NCBI GenBank assembly: GCA_913009475.1
Contig: CAJVYJ010000130.1
Location: 1 to 5,812 of the forward strand
DNA length: 5,812 bases
Origin: an uncultured Actinomycetes bacterium
GTDB lineage: Bacteria > Actinomycetota > Aquicultoria > CAJVYJ01
Direction of reading: 5' to 3'
The notes under the pieces were generated by a model, which was given only the letters and a program-made list of their open reading frames with translations, was not told the DNA's origin and did not search any database. Shown here piece after piece: positions 1-5,278 of this stretch. Both the position numbers and the translations under genes were made by a program. How positions within the stretch are numbered: the stretch's first letter is position 1; the number at the start of each line of letters is the position of its first letter.

Positions 1-272
1 AAAAGCATATCAACGCCCGCCGCTTCCGCCTTTGCCAAGTCAGAGGCGAGATTACGGGGATATTCATTAAAATCCTCTCCGGGAGAAAATTGAGTGGGGT
101 TAACGAATAAAGTGACAACCACTAAATCGCATTCCCGACGAGCACGCTTCATTAAAGATAAGTGGCCGCCGTGGAAAGCGCCCATCGTCGGTACCAGCCC
201 AATAATTTTTTTATCTTGCCGATGCGGCTCTAATGCTTCCCTAAGTTTGGTAATATTATCTATTACTATCAT
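1..272 (-). CDS. panC: Pantothenate synthetase (pantoate-beta-alanine ligase), N-terminal part, cut by window edge
   Basis: PanC joins pantoate and beta-alanine, using ATP through a pantoyl-adenylate intermediate, in the last step of cytoplasmic pantothenate (coenzyme A precursor) synthesis. Ninety complete residues are visible of a family usually near 280. The nucleotide-binding motif PTMGAFHGGHLSL lies at residues 28-40, with the HxGH histidines at H34 and H37, the positions usual for the family. The pantoate-site segment FVNPTQF is at 56-62, followed by EDFNEYPR (66-73) and AEAAGVDML (82-90). The start is the ATG at 270-272; the minus strand carries AGGA six bases before it, and the protein begins MIVIDNITKLREAL as PanC proteins do. 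The catalytic C-terminal half lies outside the window. It is on the same strand as the chemoreceptor gene but 357 bases away, so co-transcription is doubtful. Identity is firm; expression control is unknown. Confidence 0.95.
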   Translation of the reverse strand, partial: MIVIDNITKLREALEPHRQDKKIIGLVPTMGAFHGGHLSLMKRARRECDLVVVTLFVNPTQFSPGEDFNEYPRNLASDLAKAEAAGVDML

Positions 273-330
273 TGCTAATCCTAATTGATACTCTAGAATC
301 GTGGCAGAAAACCCAATCTGCAACGCTCCA

Positions 331-360
331 CCCCACAAAGTAAAGCAATACTTTGCGGGG
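331..360. repeat. 12-bp inverted repeat (hairpin)
   Basis: The left arm CCCCACAAAGTA (331-342) pairs with the right arm TACTTTGCGGGG (349-360) around the six-base loop AAGCAA, with a single A-C mismatch. There is no T-run next to either side, so it is not a textbook terminator. It lies 59-88 bases upstream of the panC start codon and might sit in the panC leader or be a small dispersed palindromic repeat. The structure is seen directly; the role is unknown. Confidence 0.7.
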
Positions 361-396
361 GCCCCGGTTATTCTCGGTCTCGTCTCGCCTATGTTT

Positions 397-410
397 GCCG
401 CCGTGGCGGC
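397..410. repeat. Short GC-rich palindrome
   Basis: GCCGCC (397-402) and GGCGGC (405-410) are perfect complements separated by GT, and flanking T396 and A411 add one more pair. Alone it is short enough to be chance. It is noted because it lies between two longer hairpins in the same non-coding spacer. Confidence 0.45.
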
Positions 411-417
411 ACCATTG

Positions 418-457
418 CCCCCCTCCCCCTTGACGGGGGAGGGTTAGGGTGGGGGTG
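418..457. repeat. G-rich palindromic intergenic element with quadruplex motif
   Basis: CCCTCCCCC (421-429) pairs perfectly over nine bases with GGGGGAGGG (435-443) around the loop TTGAC. The G-rich arm continues as TTAGGGTGGGGG, giving four G-runs (435-439, 441-443, 447-449, 451-455) with loops of 1, 3 and 1 bases. That is a canonical G-quadruplex pattern on the plus strand. Elements of this style, with a C/G-rich palindrome and a CACCCTAACCC-like tail, are common as dispersed intergenic repeats in many bacterial genomes (recalled, not searched). It most likely belongs to such a family. Confidence 0.65.
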
Positions 458-535
458 TAGTTGTAAATGACGCTCCCTCACCTCGACTTTCGTCTGCCTT
501 GCATCTCACGCTCTCGGCCACGTTCTCATTATTGA

Positions 536-563
536 CCGGCCGACGGTACTTTTTTTCGGCCGG
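536..563. repeat. 8-bp GC-rich hairpin, possible 3' end of the chemoreceptor transcript
   Basis: CCGGCCGA (536-543) is the exact complement of TCGGCCGG (556-563), with a 12-base loop holding the T-run. It lies 67 bases past the chemoreceptor stop codon on the minus strand. A minus-strand RNA could form this stem, but the bases after it are not a U-tract, so intrinsic termination is uncertain. It may instead be another palindromic repeat of this spacer. Confidence 0.4.
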
Positions 564-629
564 ACCCCTAGAAGCACGGCCGCCTAAGTATTAATCACAA
601 AGAGTTTACTCTAGCGACAATTGATACCT

Positions 630-2495
630 TTATAAGTTTGACGCTCTTTTAAGATCGTTTATTGGTTCGGGCCGATTTTGACTGACACTTTCCACAAAAT
701 CCAGGATTCGTTTAGCTGAAGCCGCGTTTTCCTTTATGGCCTCAGTCAGAGAACTAATAGCAACACTGGTCTTTTTGGCTAGCACCTCACCTTGTTCAGC
801 CATGTCGGCGCCGCCCTCTATCTCTTTAACCATCTTATTAACAGATCGTTCTATTGTTTTTAAGATATCTTCAATACGTGCGGTAGCCTGCTTCGATTGC
901 TCGGCCAACTTGCCGACTTCATCAGCAACCACGCTAAAGCCCTTCCCTGCCGCACCGGCCTTCGAGGCCTCGATCGAAGCGTTTATTGCCAAAATATTCG
1001 ATTGCTCCGTGATACTGTTCGACGAGACTATGATCTCGCTTATCTTTTTTACCTGACTTGACAACCCATTGGCGTTCTTGGCTATACTTAACGTTTTCTC
1101 TCTTATCTCCAACATGCTGGCAGCCGCGGCACGTATAACTTCAACTCCGGAGCCGGCGACTTTTTCAGATCTTTCCACTGAATTAACCACCATCAGCGCT
1201 TGATCTTTGGACCGTTTCACCATAGCGGTATATTTGGCTATCATATCTTCCAAGCTTTCTCTGCCTTGACGCTCATACTCCAACGATTGGCTGATAGTCG
1301 TACCCATTTCGTTTAGGAGCCGACCCAATCGGCCGATCTCATCATCTGTGCTGACAGGCGTCTGTAACTCTAAGTTACCAGCGGTTATCTCTTTAGCAAA
1401 GTAGTTCAGTTGCGCCAGCGGCTTAATGACAGAACGGTTAATTAGGTAAAAAGAAGTCATGATAGCAATTATACCGACTAATAAAATGGCGAAAATAAAA
1501 TAACGTTTAACACTGATAATGGTAGAGAAAGCATTAGAAGTTTTCTCTTCTACCACTAAGCTCCATAAATTTTGAAAGACCGGCATCGATACTATGGCTA
1601 CTTGTTGGCCCTGCCTGTTTTTATAGACCCCCATTGCCTCCCGGGCTCCGGTTCGGGCGCCGATATTGGTTACATAGTCACCGGTTAGTTCCGTTTTTAA
1701 TAAGCGGGTTAACGGCTCTTGGCTGCCTTTGCGCTTTAATATGGTATTTTTCTTCGTAACCATTGATTGGGTGATCATATAACCATTTTTATCGATAATG
1801 TATAGATCGGTATTTTTACCAATACCGGCAAAGAATAATTTGCCACCGGTTACATTACCTATTTCACCAGTTACCAGCATTGTTATAATATCCGTGTTTA
1901 TCTTGGCTATCGCTATCCCTAATAATTTATCGCCTTCTTTTATCGGCATCGCGTAGCCGAACACAACTTTACCGCTCTTCTCCCGGTGAGCTTCTATAAA
2001 GTTCATTTTATTAGTCGCATAGTAATCAGTGCTACTTAAATCTTTGCCGATAGATTTTTGCTTTGATGAAGCTATAACCTTACCGCTGGTATCCAACAAT
2101 AGGAATTCTTCAAATCTTCGCCTGGTCGGAACCGGCTGATTAAATGCATTTTTATGAGTCAGGCTTAAATACTTTACGTCCCGTTTCAACTCTTCTTGGA
2201 GGGGCGCCAAGATTTTAGGGTCGCCGGTAGCGTTGTATTGCTCTAAAATCTTATTTGTTTCTTCATTGTCAGTAGATTTTCTGACTTCACCTTTGATGAT
2301 ATCTAAAAAGTCCATCAAGTGGACAAACTTAGCGTCCGCCAGATTCATCATATCGCCGACCTTTTCCCTAACAAACAACCGGCTCATCTCAAAAGAAAAT
2401 AAGAGCGTTAAAATAAGGAGCGGCACGATTACGGCCAACCCCAACAAAAGAGGTATCTTAAAATTTAAACTTTTTCTATCGATCATTCGGGCCAT
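630..2495 (-). CDS. Methyl-accepting chemotaxis protein with double-Cache-like sensor and HAMP
   Basis: This is an inner-membrane chemoreceptor that would sense a ligand outside the cell and signal to a CheA/CheW complex. I count 621 residues from the ATG at 2493-2495, chosen because GAGG lies eight bases before it; a TTG at 2543 would add 16 residues but has no ribosome site. Membrane segments lie at about 14-35 and 332-352. Between them is a periplasmic region of nearly 300 residues of double-Cache type: the first lobe shows FEEFLLLDTSGKVIASS (128-144), the second TDLYIIDKNGYMITQS (229-244). HAMP spans about 353-405 (SVIKPL, DEIGRL). The signalling coiled coil runs to about 604, with its hairpin tip near 493-538 (EQSNILAINASIEASKAG). 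The tip departs from consensus: K512 for Arg, A515 for Glu, G528 in place of the Arg of EVR. No C-terminal CheR-tethering pentapeptide is visible. No che gene is nearby, so the pathway it feeds and its ligand are unknown. Confidence 0.92.
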   Translation of the reverse strand: MARMIDRKSLNFKIPLLLGLAVIVPLLILTLLFSFEMSRLFVREKVGDMMNLADAKFVHLMDFLDIIKGEVRKSTDNEETNKILEQYNATGDPKILAPLQEELKRDVKYLSLTHKNAFNQPVPTRRRFEEFLLLDTSGKVIASSKQKSIGKDLSSTDYYATNKMNFIEAHREKSGKVVFGYAMPIKEGDKLLGIAIAKINTDIITMLVTGEIGNVTGGKLFFAGIGKNTDLYIIDKNGYMITQSMVTKKNTILKRKGSQEPLTRLLKTELTGDYVTNIGARTGAREAMGVYKNRQGQQVAIVSMPVFQNLWSLVVEEKTSNAFSTIISVKRYFIFAILLVGIIAIMTSFYLINRSVIKPLAQLNYFAKEITAGNLELQTPVSTDDEIGRLGRLLNEMGTTISQSLEYERQGRESLEDMIAKYTAMVKRSKDQALMVVNSVERSEKVAGSGVEVIRAAAASMLEIREKTLSIAKNANGLSSQVKKISEIIVSSNSITEQSNILAINASIEASKAGAAGKGFSVVADEVGKLAEQSKQATARIEDILKTIERSVNKMVKEIEGGADMAEQGEVLAKKTSVAISSLTEAIKENAASAKRILDFVESVSQNRPEPINDLKRASNL

Positions 2496-2503
2496 AAAGA
2501 AAG

Positions 2504-2507
2504 CCTC
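2504..2507 (-). promoter_or_regulatory. Ribosome binding site deciding the chemoreceptor start
   Basis: On the minus strand GAGG (2507 to 2504) lies eight bases before the ATG at 2495. Neither the TTG at 2543 nor the ATG at 2486 has a comparable site. This supports the shorter, 621-residue protein, whose basic N-terminus leads directly into the first membrane segment. Confidence 0.7.
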
Positions 2508-2628
2508 ATCATTTTTTAAGCTTTTTATGTGTTTATTCCACAATTTAATTCAATTAATCTAAATTCATTCGTGAGAGCGCAAGACTCGGCCTCGCCCCTA
2601 CGAGTTTATTGTCAGGGCAAGCTCTGAT

Positions 2629-2645
2629 GCTACACATTTCCCGAC
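2629..2645 (+). repeat. Short intergenic repeat, copy 1
   Basis: GCTACACATTTCCCGAC here matches GCTACACATTTGCCGAC at 5175-5191 in 16 of 17 positions, in the same orientation. Both copies lie in non-coding spacers upstream of plus-strand genes (mtaB here, the flavin reductase there). It could be a regulator site or a fragment of a dispersed repeat. Confidence 0.45.
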
Positions 2646-2761
2646 CCACTTTATGTTTGTCACCACGTCCCACCTAAGCTTTTGCCCCTTGCGCTTTTAT
2701 CTACCCTCTCCCCTCAACCCTCTACCCTTTCACTGTTGTCATTCCCATAATTACATTCTCC

Positions 2762-2770
2762 TGCTATCCT
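2762..2770 (+). promoter_or_regulatory. Extended -10 promoter abutting mtaB, suggesting a leaderless mRNA
   Basis: TGCTATCCT is an extended -10 (TGn followed by TATCCT, four of six matches to TATAAT). Its last base is six bases before the A of the mtaB ATG, which places the expected transcription start at or next to that A. The same stretch has no Shine-Dalgarno sequence. No -35 box with normal spacing is present; TTGTCA at 2736-2741 is 23 bases upstream of the -10. An extended -10 can work without a strong -35. Confidence 0.45.
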
Positions 2771-2776
2771 TTAACT

Positions 2777-4033
2777 ATGAAAATCGCGATTACAACACTG
2801 GGATGTAAAGTCAATCAATATGAGAGTGCCGAAGCGGCGGCTAAATTAAGAGCAACAGCTCAGCTGGTTGATTTTAATTCATTCGCGGACATATATATCA
2901 TTAATACTTGTGCTGTTACCAAAGAAGCCGAGCGAAAATCACGCCGGCTTATCTATCGGGCCCGGCGTCTGAATCCATTGGCAAAAATTGTAGCGCTTGG
3001 TTGTTATGGCGAGATAGCCGCTGACAAACTTAAAAACAGCGGCGTCGATCTAGTGGTTGATAATCAAAAAAAGCCTGACCTGCTTAAGATACTATTTCCC
3101 GACACGGAAATCAGTGCATCTCATAGCCGCGATATCGTCATAAGGCCAGACCGTACACGTGCGGTAGTGAAAATCCAGGACGGCTGCGATCAATTTTGCT
3201 CTTATTGTTTAATCCCCCATTTGCGTTCTGTCCTTAAAAGCAGAAAACCGAGCTCGGTTCTGAGGGAAGTTGATTTGCTCACTAAAAACAATGTTCAGGA
3301 AGTTGTTCTCACCGGTATTCATTTAGGTAAATACGGCATTGACATAAACAGCTCGGCCCTCTTGTCTAAACTTGCACGCGATCTATTGGAGTCAACCAAT
3401 ATAGCCAGAATTCGTTTTAGCTCCCTGGAACCGACTGAAGTCGATGAGGAGCTTATCTCCCTTATGTCCACAACTAAACGCTTGGCTCACCATTTCCATC
3501 TACCGCTGCAGAGTGGCGATAGCAATATTTTAAAAGCCATGAACCGTCCCTATACCGCCGATGAGTATCAAGCAAAAGTCGAGCATATCAAATCAAGCAT
3601 ACCTAATATCGCGATTACAACTGATATGATCGTAGGTTTCCCCGGGGAGTCTGAAGACCAATTTACCCACACTTTAAATCTTGCCGGTAAAATCGGTTTT
3701 AGTAAAATTCACGTTTTCAAATACTCAGACCGACCGCTTACGCCGGCCTTATCCATGCCGGACAAAATATCGGCGCCGGTTAAGTCGGAGCGTTCCCTCC
3801 GGCTGCGCAAGCTTGGTGACCGCCTGGCCAAGGATTTTGCTGAAAAACAAATCGGGCGGACACTTGAAGTATTGGTAGAAAAAGAGTCTAACCATATCCG
3901 GCAGGGTTTAAGCGGCAATTATTTAAGAATTAATTTTAAAAACCTTGAATCGAATCACCCTTTTAGCGGTAAGATCATTAAAGTTAAAATAGACGGCATT
4001 AACAGAGATGCGTTATATGGAGAGGTCGTCTAG
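2777..4033 (+). CDS. mtaB: tRNA t6A37 methylthiotransferase MtaB (radical SAM)
   Basis: MtaB adds a methylthio group to N6-threonylcarbamoyl-adenosine 37 of ANN-decoding tRNAs, giving ms2t6A, which supports codon reading. It is a cytoplasmic enzyme with two iron-sulfur clusters. The 418 residues show the full architecture. The N-terminal methylthiotransferase domain has cluster cysteines C10 (TLGCKVNQYES), C45 (INTCAVT) and C76 (ALGCY). The radical SAM core has C137, C141 and C144 in DGCDQFCSYCLIP. Further core motifs are VLTGIHLGKYG (177-187), RFSSLEP (213-219), HLPLQSGD (241-248) and ITTDMIVGFPGE (280-291). A short TRAM-like C-terminal domain follows from about 360. GIHLG, HVFKYSDRP and the overall length favour MtaB over MiaB or RimO. 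The start fits family N-termini although it lacks a ribosome site. The HIT gene follows 64 bases later, an arrangement common in Gram-positive bacteria near the dnaK-dnaJ-rsmE cluster; the upstream partners are absent here. Confidence 0.93.
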   Translation: MKIAITTLGCKVNQYESAEAAAKLRATAQLVDFNSFADIYIINTCAVTKEAERKSRRLIYRARRLNPLAKIVALGCYGEIAADKLKNSGVDLVVDNQKKPDLLKILFPDTEISASHSRDIVIRPDRTRAVVKIQDGCDQFCSYCLIPHLRSVLKSRKPSSVLREVDLLTKNNVQEVVLTGIHLGKYGIDINSSALLSKLARDLLESTNIARIRFSSLEPTEVDEELISLMSTTKRLAHHFHLPLQSGDSNILKAMNRPYTADEYQAKVEHIKSSIPNIAITTDMIVGFPGESEDQFTHTLNLAGKIGFSKIHVFKYSDRPLTPALSMPDKISAPVKSERSLRLRKLGDRLAKDFAEKQIGRTLEVLVEKESNHIRQGLSGNYLRINFKNLESNHPFSGKIIKVKIDGINRDALYGEVV

Positions 4034-4039
4034 ATTTTT

Positions 4040-4068
4040 TTGCATAATTAGTTAAACGCAAATATAAT
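4040..4068 (+). promoter_or_regulatory. Sigma-70-type promoter for the HIT-moaD/moaE unit
   Basis: TTGCAT (4040-4045) and a consensus TATAAT (4063-4068) are separated by exactly 17 bases in the mtaB-HIT gap. The -35 keeps only the key TTG. Transcription would start near 4075, giving a leader of about 23 bases that carries the strong AAGGAG ribosome site. The HIT and molybdopterin synthase genes can therefore be expressed independently of mtaB. Confidence 0.65.
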
Positions 4069-4084
4069 AAGAGATAAGCGCGGA

Positions 4085-4089
4085 AGGAG
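4085..4089 (+). promoter_or_regulatory. Strong ribosome binding site of the HIT gene
   Basis: AGGAG (with A4084, AAGGAG) lies eight bases before the ATG at 4098. It fixes the start and shows that the organism uses standard Shine-Dalgarno initiation, in contrast to mtaB. Confidence 0.8.
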
Positions 4090-4097
4090 CTAAAGAT

Positions 4098-4436
4098 ATG
4101 GCTTGCATATTTTGCCAAATAGCCGGTGGTGACGTACCCTCGGAGATAATCTATAAAGATGAAGAGATGGTTGCTTTTAATGATATTAACCCGGAAGCGC
4201 CCGTGCATATACTTATTGTCCCCAAAAAACACATCTCTTCGTTAAATGAGGCGGAAAGCAATGACGCCCAACTCATTGGCCGCTTATTTTTACGAGCGGC
4301 TAAAATCGCCCACGACAAGAGAGTAGACAAAGGTTATCGGCTGGTTATAAATGTAGGCCGGGAAGCCGGGCAAACCGTTGATCATTTGCACATTCACCTT
4401 TTGGGCGGCAGATATCTGGCCTGGCCGCCAGGGTAA
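4098..4436 (+). CDS. HIT-family (HinT-like) purine nucleotide hydrolase
   Basis: This is a small cytoplasmic histidine-triad protein. HinT-type members hydrolyse nucleoside phosphoramidates and aminoacyl-adenylates, usually as homodimers; the physiological substrate in bacteria is often unclear. The 112 residues are complete for the family. The start CIFCQI contains C3 and C6, and with H45 (PKKHI) it resembles the zinc-binding form. The triad HLHIHLL places histidines at 96, 98 and 100, with H98 expected to be the nucleophile. The protein ends GGRYLAWPPG, the usual HinT C-terminus, so nothing is missing. It has its own promoter and a strong ribosome site, and lies 11 bases before the MoaD-MoaE gene, so the two are probably one transcript. 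A functional link between HIT and molybdopterin synthesis is not known to me. No specific symbol is given because hinT naming varies. Confidence 0.93.
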   Translation: MACIFCQIAGGDVPSEIIYKDEEMVAFNDINPEAPVHILIVPKKHISSLNEAESNDAQLIGRLFLRAAKIAHDKRVDKGYRLVINVGREAGQTVDHLHIHLLGGRYLAWPPG

Positions 4437-4447
4437 AAAGCGAGAGC

Positions 4448-5116
4448 ATGATAACCATAAAATTTTTCGCCACTATAAAACAGAAAATCGGCCGTGAGCT
4501 GATTGAAATCACTATCGACCAACCCATGTCAATTGGGAGTGTCATTAAAACGCTTGAATCCGATATACCTGAGATCGGAAAAACCATAGCTGACACCCGT
4601 TCTCTGGTGGCCGTTAATCATGAATTCGCGACTACCGATACTATAGTCAAAGACGGCGACGAAATTGCTTTTATTCCGCCTATGTCCGGCGGCGCTCAGC
4701 TTGTAAGAATACAAGAAAAGGATTTTTCCGTGGAAGAAGAGGTTGATAAAGTTAAAAAAACCTCCACTAAAATCGGCGGCATTGTTACTTTTTTAGGTAC
4801 AGCCAGAGAATTTTCCCGCGGGCGTAAAATCAATCAAATTGATTTTGAGCACTACCCTGTCATGGCTGAAAAAAAGCTCGAGGAGATTCGCTCTCAAGCA
4901 CTGAAAGATTATGATGTTATTGAGGTCAGCATTGTTCATCGCGTTGGACAAATAGCTATCGGTGACAATATCGTTTTAATTGTCTCAGCCGCCGAACACC
5001 GGACTGACGCCTTTAAAGCCTGCCAGTGGTGTATTGATACACTAAAGGAGATAACGCCTATTTGGAAAAAAGAAGTAACGGATACCGGAGATATTTGGGT
5101 CGAAGAACATCCCTAA
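4448..5116 (+). CDS. Fused molybdopterin synthase MoaD-MoaE (MoaX type)
   Basis: Molybdopterin synthase converts cyclic pyranopterin monophosphate to molybdopterin in molybdenum cofactor synthesis: small subunit MoaD supplies sulfur as a C-terminal Gly-Gly thiocarboxylate and large subunit MoaE catalyses. Here both sit in one chain of 222 residues. Residues 1-82 are MoaD-like, a ubiquitin-like fold starting MITIKFFATIKQKIG and ending FIPPMSGG with G81-G82. Residues 83 to 222 are MoaE-like: GGIVTFLGTAR (110-120), FEHYPVMAEKKL (133-144), IVHRVGQIAIGD (162-173), H184-R185, and K200 and K207 at the places of the E. coli MoaE active-site lysines K119 and K126. Because MoaD needs a free Gly-Gly end, cleavage after G82 is expected, as reported for mycobacterial MoaX. 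The start follows the HIT stop by 11 bases with only a weak ribosome site (GAGAG), suggesting translational coupling. No other moa or moe gene is in view. Confidence 0.92.
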   Translation: MITIKFFATIKQKIGRELIEITIDQPMSIGSVIKTLESDIPEIGKTIADTRSLVAVNHEFATTDTIVKDGDEIAFIPPMSGGAQLVRIQEKDFSVEEEVDKVKKTSTKIGGIVTFLGTAREFSRGRKINQIDFEHYPVMAEKKLEEIRSQALKDYDVIEVSIVHRVGQIAIGDNIVLIVSAAEHRTDAFKACQWCIDTLKEITPIWKKEVTDTGDIWVEEHP

Positions 5117-5174
5117 ACCCGACGTTTTTAGGACATCTCTTTCTTCAACCATTAGGCGCCGGATAAACTGACTC

Positions 5175-5191
5175 GCTACACATTTGCCGAC
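5175..5191 (+). repeat. Short intergenic repeat, copy 2
   Basis: GCTACACATTTGCCGAC differs at one position from the copy at 2629-2645. It lies 64-80 bases upstream of the predicted transcription start of the flavin reductase, just before an A/T-tract, a place where an activator could bind. Function is unknown. Confidence 0.45.
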
Positions 5192-5194
5192 TCC

Positions 5195-5248
5195 AAAATT
5201 TTTTAAAATTAATAAAAATGAGTTATAAATAGATAAATAATATATAAT
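5195..5248 (+). promoter_or_regulatory. Promoter of the flavin reductase gene with A/T-rich upstream tract
   Basis: A consensus TATAAT at 5243-5248 predicts a transcription start near 5255. The -35 region (about 5219-5225, TGAGTTA) is poor. The A- and T-tracts at 5195-5215 fall about 40-60 bases upstream of that start, the position of an UP element that binds the RNA polymerase alpha subunit, and this may make up for the weak -35. The reductase is therefore probably transcribed separately from moaD-moaE. Confidence 0.55.
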
Positions 5249-5266
5249 CTTATTAATATCGATAAA

Positions 5267-5271
5267 AGGAG
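5267..5271 (+). promoter_or_regulatory. Ribosome binding site of the flavin reductase gene
   Basis: AGGAG lies seven bases before the ATG at 5279, a strong site that fixes the start codon. Confidence 0.8.
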
Positions 5272-5278
5272 TTACGTT

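Larger units (their letters stand above)
273..629. other. Non-coding spacer rich in inverted repeats
   Basis: This 357-base gap between the end of the chemoreceptor gene and the start of panC has no open frame resembling a protein. It holds four inverted repeats, listed separately (331-360, 397-410, 421-443 and 536-563), the third of which lies within a G-rich element. No convincing sigma-70 promoter for panC was found: a TAGAGT-like box on the minus strand near 290 has no good -35 partner. The density of palindromes suggests accumulated dispersed intergenic repeats rather than a hidden gene. Confidence 0.7.
2496..2776. other. Divergent intergenic region between the chemoreceptor gene and mtaB
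   Basis: No gene is seen. The side near the chemoreceptor (2496-2570) is AT-rich and presumably holds its promoter and leader, though no clear -35/-10 pair stands out. The middle has a weak hairpin with GT pairs at about 2611-2628 and a 17-base motif that recurs at 5175. Positions about 2700-2731 are almost entirely pyrimidine on the plus strand, with a partial internal repeat (CTACCCTCTCCC, then CTCTACCCTTT). The mtaB promoter abuts the mtaB start. Confidence 0.6.

Noticed and set aside
94..288. Plus-strand open frame of 64 codons at the left end
   Set aside because: It is antisense to panC, whose minus-strand translation matches PanC motifs throughout; the plus frame has no family resemblance.
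736..1056. Plus-strand open frame of 106 codons inside the chemoreceptor gene
   Set aside because: It is a shadow of the strongly recognisable MCP signalling domain on the minus strand, with no ribosome site or motif of its own.
2496..2543. TTG at 2543 as the chemoreceptor start (637 residues)
   Set aside because: There is no Shine-Dalgarno before TTG, and the extra 16 residues do not resemble a receptor N-terminus. ATG at 2495 has GAGG eight bases upstream.
2233..2562. Plus-strand open frame of 109 codons across the chemoreceptor start
   Set aside because: It is antisense to the sensor domain and first membrane segment, has low-complexity composition, and resembles no family I recognise.
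2700..2731. Pyrimidine-rich tract as a tandem repeat or CRISPR-like remnant
   Set aside because: The internal repetition is imperfect and short, with no spacer structure; it is noted only as composition bias.
4345..4714. Minus-strand open frames overlapping HIT and MoaD-MoaE
   Set aside because: Both are antisense to well-supported genes and lack any recognisable domain.
5112..5140. Possible terminator after moaD-moaE (CCTAAA ... TTTAGG)
   Set aside because: The stem is only about six weak pairs, overlaps the stop codon and lacks a following T-run; too weak to call.
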